A model generated the notes under the pieces. It was not told the DNA's origin. It saw only the letters and a list, made by a program, of their open reading frames with translations, and searched no databases. Shown here piece by piece: positions 59,304 through 64,000 of a DNA stretch of 64,000 bases (positions within the stretch are counted from its first letter, which is position 1; every line of letters begins with the position of its first letter). The position numbers and the translations under genes were made by a program. The stretch comes from Variovorax sp. 679 (GTDB taxonomy: Bacteria > Pseudomonadota > Gammaproteobacteria > Burkholderiales > Burkholderiaceae_C), in assembly GCF_003952185.1 (NCBI RefSeq), contig NZ_RXFS01000015.1:1-64000 (forward strand), in the 5' to 3' direction.

Positions 59304-60303
59304 GAAAGACGCCCCGGCGCGGCGGCGCCTCGGGCAACAGTGCCGCGATCAAGCCATGCAAGGCCTCGTGCAGCTGCGCGAGAAAGACTTCGAGCCGCTC
59401 GGGCAAGGCATCGACGCGCGACACGCAGACACTGGCAGGCTCGCCGATGTGAATCGCGACCTGCCACTGCCCGGCCTTGTTGGGCACGCGTCCGTGACGC
59501 CAGCATTCCCAGGCCTGCGCCGTCGTTTCCACGGCCCGCTGGCCGGGAAACACGGGGTGCCTCGGCATCTCGCCATTCAGCAGATAGCGCAGCCGTCCGA
59601 TATCCGCCTTGTCCTGGGCGCACTCGGCACGCAGCGCGCGGCCCACTGCGTCGGCGTCGATGGGGTTGAGCGGCACCAGCCACATCAGGTCGAGCAGATC
59701 CTTGAAACGCGGCCGCACCAGGCACTGGTGCAGCTTCCACGCGATCTGCAGGTCGAGCGCGCAGGTGCTCGGCAGGTGGAACGCCTCGCCGAGGCATGGC
59801 CGGTAGTGCAGCGGCACGGGTGGAGGATCGAGCTTCAGGTTGAAGCTCACGTCCAGCCGGAAGCGATGCAGCGGAGTCTGCGAATCGCCTTCGAGCACGC
59901 AGCCGTCGATGTCGGTGCTGACGGTGGGAAAGTCGTCGTCCATCGCGTAGTCGATCATCCGCCAGAACGCGTTCTCGGTGAACGGACGGAAGTGCAGGCC
60001 GTCGTCCAGGTGCACCGTGGTCACGGACTGCGCCCACGTATTCAGCTGTCGGGCGCTGCGCTCGCGGTCGAAAGGCTCGGTGCACACCCAGTCGATGTCG
60101 CGCGACAAGCGTTCGTTGTCCTGCTCCGGCGCGCCCAGATACTGGCGCGTGATGAGGCTGCCCTTGAGCATGAAGGGGCCGCCGACCCAGGCGGCCCGGC
60201 GCATGAAGCCTTCCAGCAGGACGAGTTCGCGAACCTGCTCGACCGACGCGCCGGTGCGCCGGGCTTCGTTCTCGATGTCGGCCTGCGTCACGGGCAGGGT
60301 CAT
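59293..60303 (-). CDS. AbiEii/AbiGii-type nucleotidyltransferase
   Basis: A 336-residue protein with the type IV toxin nucleotidyltransferase fold. Motif I is KGSLITRQYL (47-56, Gly48-Ser49), the DxD metal motif SRDIDW has Asp69 and Asp71, the third acid is FRLDVSF (Asp151), and the later KLHQCLVRPRFKDLLDL (190-206) matches the family. Catalytic residues look complete. The gene is the last of a four-gene overlapping operon and overlaps its neighbour as ATGA. The usual AbiEi winged-helix antitoxin is absent; the partner is a different 200-residue protein. Confidence 0.85.
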   Translation of the reverse strand: MTLPVTQADIENEARRTGASVEQVRELVLLEGFMRRAAWVGGPFMLKGSLITRQYLGAPEQDNERLSRDIDWVCTEPFDRERSARQLNTWAQSVTTVHLDDGLHFRPFTENAFWRMIDYAMDDDFPTVSTDIDGCVLEGDSQTPLHRFRLDVSFNLKLDPPPVPLHYRPCLGEAFHLPSTCALDLQIAWKLHQCLVRPRFKDLLDLMWLVPLNPIDADAVGRALRAECAQDKADIGRLRYLLNGEMPRHPVFPGQRAVETTAQAWECWRHGRVPNKAGQWQVAIHIGEPASVCVSRVDALPERLEVFLAQLHEALHGLIAALLPEAPPRRGVFLKV

Positions 60304-60902
60304 GCCACGGCTTCCAGCCAGCCGGCGTCCATCGACTCGCGGCTGTCCAGCAGGCACATCTCCGTCTCCTGCTTCAGCAGCGGCCAGCCCTGGCGCTCCA
60401 GCTGGCCGGCCAGTGCCGCGACGCGCGCCTTGAACCCCGCCAGCGGCTCGCGGCTGCGCAGCGTGACGAAGCGCGTGTCCGTCTCGCCCTTCAGGCTGTT
60501 GCGCGAGAGCCGGGCCCCGTGCGTCTCGCACAGGTGCTGCAGCGCGGAGGCATCGTGCAGCCGCAGCTTGCCGTGCCATTCGAAATACTCGTCGGGCCGG
60601 TTCAGGCATTCGTTCCCCTGGATGGGTGCCTCGACCTTCACGCGCAGCACGGCCATGCCGGCGCGCGCCAGCCACTGTGCCAGCGCCATCGCCTCGGACT
60701 TCGCCTCGGCCAGGTCGCCGCGCAGCCAGGTGGTGGCCATGGGCTGCTGCTTCTGCTCGCCATGGGCAAGGTCGATCAGCAGCGGCTTGAGCCCTGCCTG
60801 CTCGCACACATCGACGAAAAACGGAATCTGCGCGGCATGCAGCGCGCCGCAGGTCAGGTGGAGTTCGAGCCGGCCCTTGCGTAGCCGCGGAATCGTCTTC
60901 AT
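60300..60902 (-). CDS. Unknown cytosolic protein, partner of the nucleotidyltransferase
   Basis: A 200-residue protein that I cannot assign. It has no signal peptide or membrane segment. Conserved-looking points include RLELHLTCG, a central VLRVKVEAP and EYFEWHGKL, and the end LLDSRESMDAGWLEAV. It is coupled on both sides by ATGA overlaps, to the secreted protein upstream and the nucleotidyltransferase downstream. No helix-turn-helix is apparent, so it is not a standard AbiEi antitoxin. It may be an inhibitor, a substrate or a cofactor of the enzyme; that is inference. Confidence 0.75.
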   Translation of the reverse strand: MKTIPRLRKGRLELHLTCGALHAAQIPFFVDVCEQAGLKPLLIDLAHGEQKQQPMATTWLRGDLAEAKSEAMALAQWLARAGMAVLRVKVEAPIQGNECLNRPDEYFEWHGKLRLHDASALQHLCETHGARLSRNSLKGETDTRFVTLRSREPLAGFKARVAALAGQLERQGWPLLKQETEMCLLDSRESMDAGWLEAVA

Positions 60903-61588
60903 GGAGTGGCCACCCGCGCGGGCAGGGGCTTGCCGTCGCACAACGCCGCGGCGTCGGTGACCAATCCGCGCACCGCCTCTTCCATGCCGAGGTTCAGCAC
61001 CGACATGAATTCGCCGTTGCCGTTCGCCCAGTTGGTGCGCGTGCCCATGCCGTGGTACTGGCGCACGACGGCCTCGGCACCGGGCATGCGGTAGGTGGTC
61101 TGCAGCACGACGTGCGAGACGAGGTTCAGGCCGGCCGACCACGAGTGCGCGAGGCGCAGCGCCACATCGGCCGTCACCTGCCGCGCGTTGCCGGCCGCGG
61201 GCAGCGCGGCGGTCACGACCTGCAGGCCGTAGCGGCTCGCCGACTGCAGCGCGCCGCGCGTCCACGCACCTGCATCGCCACCACCCTGGATGGACTGGAC
61301 CGCCACCGGCGTGGCGTGCAGCGTCGGCATCATCAGGGTCAGGTTGCCGACATTGGCCTTGTTGAGGCGCATGTCGTCGATCTTCGGCAGGTACAGGGTG
61401 CAACCGCTCGCCACGCGCAACTGCGCAACCGGCGTGCTGTTGGGGCGCTCGGCCGGCTCGGGCGCCGGCTCGTACACCATCGGAAGCGGCTCTGTCTCGG
61501 TCAGTGCGTGCGACAGGCCCGGCATGGTACAGAGCGCGGAAAAGGCACCGAGGGCTGCAAGAGCCTTCAGCGCGTGGCGTGGCGTCAT
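60899..61588 (-). CDS. Secreted protein, YajG-like fold suspected
   Basis: A 229-residue protein with a signal peptide (MTPRHALKALAALGAFSALC...SHA, cut near residue 28). The C-terminal part has alternating strand-like stretches (GLNLVSHVVLQTTYRM, MSVLNLGMEEAVRGLVTDAA) that resemble YajG-type lipoproteins, but with no lipobox. It overlaps the lipoprotein gene upstream and the unknown cytosolic gene downstream, each as ATGA. Function unknown. Confidence 0.75.
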   Translation of the reverse strand: MTPRHALKALAALGAFSALCTMPGLSHALTETEPLPMVYEPAPEPAERPNSTPVAQLRVASGCTLYLPKIDDMRLNKANVGNLTLMMPTLHATPVAVQSIQGGGDAGAWTRGALQSASRYGLQVVTAALPAAGNARQVTADVALRLAHSWSAGLNLVSHVVLQTTYRMPGAEAVVRQYHGMGTRTNWANGNGEFMSVLNLGMEEAVRGLVTDAAALCDGKPLPARVATP

Positions 61589-62427
61589 GGGGCTGCGCTC
61601 CTGACCGAATAAAGGGCACCATCCTGATCGCGGAACAGCACGCGTCCCGGCCGCTCGCCGAAGCTCGAGCCGGCCAGAGTCACCCACGTGCCGTTGACGT
61701 TGAAGCGCGCAGTCTTCACCGCGCCCGACCGGGCGCCCGCGACATCGAGCGCCACCGCATGCAAGGTCTGCGCCATCGATTCGCGCATCACGCCACGAAG
61801 CACCTGCCCGTCGTCGGCCGTCAGGCGGCGGATGACGGCGGAGCGCGCGACGCCGCCCACCGGCGTCTGGAAGATGACGGCGGCGCGGTAGCTGGGCTCG
61901 CTTTTTCCGTCCTGCCAGAGAAGGGCCGAGGTGCGCGTGGTGAACGCGCCCAGCCCGGGCTCCAGCGCGTACTGCAGCAACAGCACCATGTAGGCGGGGC
62001 CGTTCCTGGTGGCGGCGATGCGGGCTTCCTGCTCGGCCTTCGGCGGCATGGCCGACAGCACCTGCGAGGAGCGGATCTTCAGCGGGAACGCATCCGGCTC
62101 GGCCAGCAGCGTGCCGAGCGCCTGGCCTGCCTCCGCGCGGTAGTCGTAGTCGAGCAGCGGACCGACGATGGCCTGCACCTCGGCGCTCATGTCCTTCTGG
62201 CGCGACTGCTGCACCGACGAATCGATCAGCGCGCCGATCAGTCCGCCGCCCGTTGCCGCGCTCACGCCGGGGGATTGCGCGGAGAACATGAAGCTCTCCT
62301 GCGCGACGACGACGCGCAGGTCGATCTCCTGGACCTTGCTGCGGTCCGCGGCCGCCAGCGGCTTGTGAAAAGGCGCGCAGGCGCCGAGCAGCAGCAATGC
62401 CGCCAGCGCCAGCCAGAAACGCAGCAT
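61585..62427 (-). CDS. Lipoprotein, head of the four-gene operon
   Basis: A 280-residue protein with a lipoprotein signal (MLRFWLALAALLLLGAC, lipobox LLGAC, Cys17). The mature part contains a Gly-rich segment (SAATGGGLIGALIDSS) and no recognised domain. I chose the ATG at 62427, where the signal begins; a longer frame upstream adds 14 residues. It overlaps the next gene as ATGA. The 100-bp spacer upstream separates it from an SH3-like exported protein. Confidence 0.8.
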   Translation of the reverse strand: MLRFWLALAALLLLGACAPFHKPLAAADRSKVQEIDLRVVVAQESFMFSAQSPGVSAATGGGLIGALIDSSVQQSRQKDMSAEVQAIVGPLLDYDYRAEAGQALGTLLAEPDAFPLKIRSSQVLSAMPPKAEQEARIAATRNGPAYMVLLLQYALEPGLGAFTTRTSALLWQDGKSEPSYRAAVIFQTPVGGVARSAVIRRLTADDGQVLRGVMRESMAQTLHAVALDVAGARSGAVKTARFNVNGTWVTLAGSSFGERPGRVLFRDQDGALYSVRSAAP

Positions 62428-62526
62428 CCTTGGGTCTCCTCCCGTGTGCAATGCCATTGGCTCATTCATCCGTCGATCGATGGGTGCGACGATTTTGCCG
62501 CCGCCAGGGGTGCGATCCGCCCCGGG

Positions 62527-62907
62527 TTATCGAGGGCCCATGGTGCCGGTCGTCTTCAGGCGGCTGTCGAGCATCCAGCCCATGGTGTCCTCGCCCGTCT
62601 TCGGGTGGATGAACATAACCTGAACCCACTCCTTGTACGGCGTGTAGACGGTGACGCGGTCCTTCGGAATGAGGAATTTGCCGCTGTCACAGGCGGCGTC
62701 GGGCGCCGTATGGAGATGCGCCCGGCCGGCACCGACCACGACCGCTCCGTAGCGCGGAACGAAGCCAGGGCTCGCATTCGCGACCGCATGGAGCTGCTCG
62801 CACCGTTTCGGATCGGCCGGCGTTGCGGCCGCCGCCGCTTGCACCGCCGTGGCAGCCAGCCACATTGCGCACCATGAAGTTGCTCTGAACATCGGCGGAT
62901 TGTCCAT
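62527..62907 (-). CDS. Exported SH3-like domain protein
   Basis: A 126-residue protein with a hydrophobic N-terminus (WCAMWLAATAVQAAAAATPA) and an SH3b-like part (GRAHLHTAPDAACDSGKFLIPKDRVTVYTPYKEWVQVMF...GWMLDSRLK). SH3b domains often bind peptidoglycan. Two starts (62907 or ATG at 62892) are possible; neither has a clear ribosome-binding site. It is divergent from the nodI-like gene. The link to the downstream four-gene operon is unproven. Confidence 0.7.
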   Translation of the reverse strand: MDNPPMFRATSWCAMWLAATAVQAAAAATPADPKRCEQLHAVANASPGFVPRYGAVVVGAGRAHLHTAPDAACDSGKFLIPKDRVTVYTPYKEWVQVMFIHPKTGEDTMGWMLDSRLKTTGTMGPR

Positions 62908-62918
62908 CGATTGAAGCG

Positions 62919-63905
<987 letters not shown>

Positions 63906-63908
63906 ACC

Positions 63909-64000
63909 ATGAACACGACGACAACGACAACGACAGCGATCGCGGCGACCGCACCTCCCGCACCTTCGCCATGGCGACCGCCCGAGCTCTCGCTGCGCTG
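63909..64000 (+). CDS. nodJ: ABC-2 type permease, NodJ-like (partial)
   Basis: Only the first 30 codons are in the window. They encode MNTTTTTTTAIAATAPPAPS, a Thr-rich hydrophilic start before the membrane region expected of NodJ. The ATG lies 3 bp after the nodI-like stop codon. The assignment rests on its position after nodI, since the sequence itself has no domain yet. Confidence 0.55.
   Translation, partial: MNTTTTTTTAIAATAPPAPSPWRPPELSLR

Overview
The window is a GC-rich chromosomal segment whose protein content, gene order and codon use point to a betaproteobacterium of the Comamonadaceae, most likely Variovorax or a close relative. The basis is the rpsL-rpsG-fusA block, hemB beside hemJ, many LysR/AraC regulators, orphan tripartite tricarboxylate (Bug-type) binding proteins and liv-type transporters with acyl-CoA ligases. 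This is inferred from family resemblance, not from a database search. No tRNA, rRNA, prophage, insertion sequence or CRISPR array was seen.

Layout. 1-3.5 kb: the str operon (rpsL, rpsG, fusA; minus strand) with a promoter and leader hairpin. 3.5-10 kb: housekeeping genes (dacC-type carboxypeptidase, hydrolase, 2Fe-2S thioredoxin-like ferredoxin, VanZ-like protein, hemJ), a probable small RNA, then hemB and a CorA-type transporter. 10-16 kb: two small exported paralogs beside a LysR gene with shared operator-like sites, then dienelactone hydrolase, DsbA-family isomerase, SDR, MarC and EVE genes. 15.3-23 kb: a liv-type ABC operon with acyl-CoA ligase and AraC regulator, interrupted by a palindromic repeat that is itself an open frame. 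23-31.5 kb: esterase, purT, hydroxyacyl-CoA dehydrogenase, crotonase, serine hydrolase, coaX, a BON-LysM protein, AraC, DUF4242-like and rhodanese genes. 32-36 kb: a TRAP transporter whose large permease carries a repeat-containing insertion. 36-38 kb: a sulfide-response locus (BigR/SqrR-like ArsR, two YeeE proteins, and a persulfide-dioxygenase-like protein that lacks its second metal-binding segment). 38-43 kb: envelope-related genes, including an exported protein with dikinase domains and a FecR-like Gln-rich protein. 43-52.5 kb: gor, panE, LysR, a binding-protein-dependent ABC transporter, and a LOG-like protein next to AMP nucleosidase. 52.5-59.3 kb: tandem orphan Bug proteins, ArsR/P450 with a palindromic operator, PNPOx-like plus GST with a LysR. 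59.3-62.9 kb: a four-gene, strictly overlapping operon (lipoprotein, secreted protein, unknown cytosolic protein, AbiEii-type nucleotidyltransferase). 62.9-64 kb: nodI-like ABC ATPase and the start of its permease.

The best candidates for undescribed biology are the four-gene nucleotidyltransferase module (59293-62427), the exported dikinase-like protein (39262-41310), the small RNA upstream of hemJ/hemB (7469-7573), the persulfide dioxygenase lacking metal ligands (37144-37989) and the repeat-derived frame coupling livG to livF (19170-19415).
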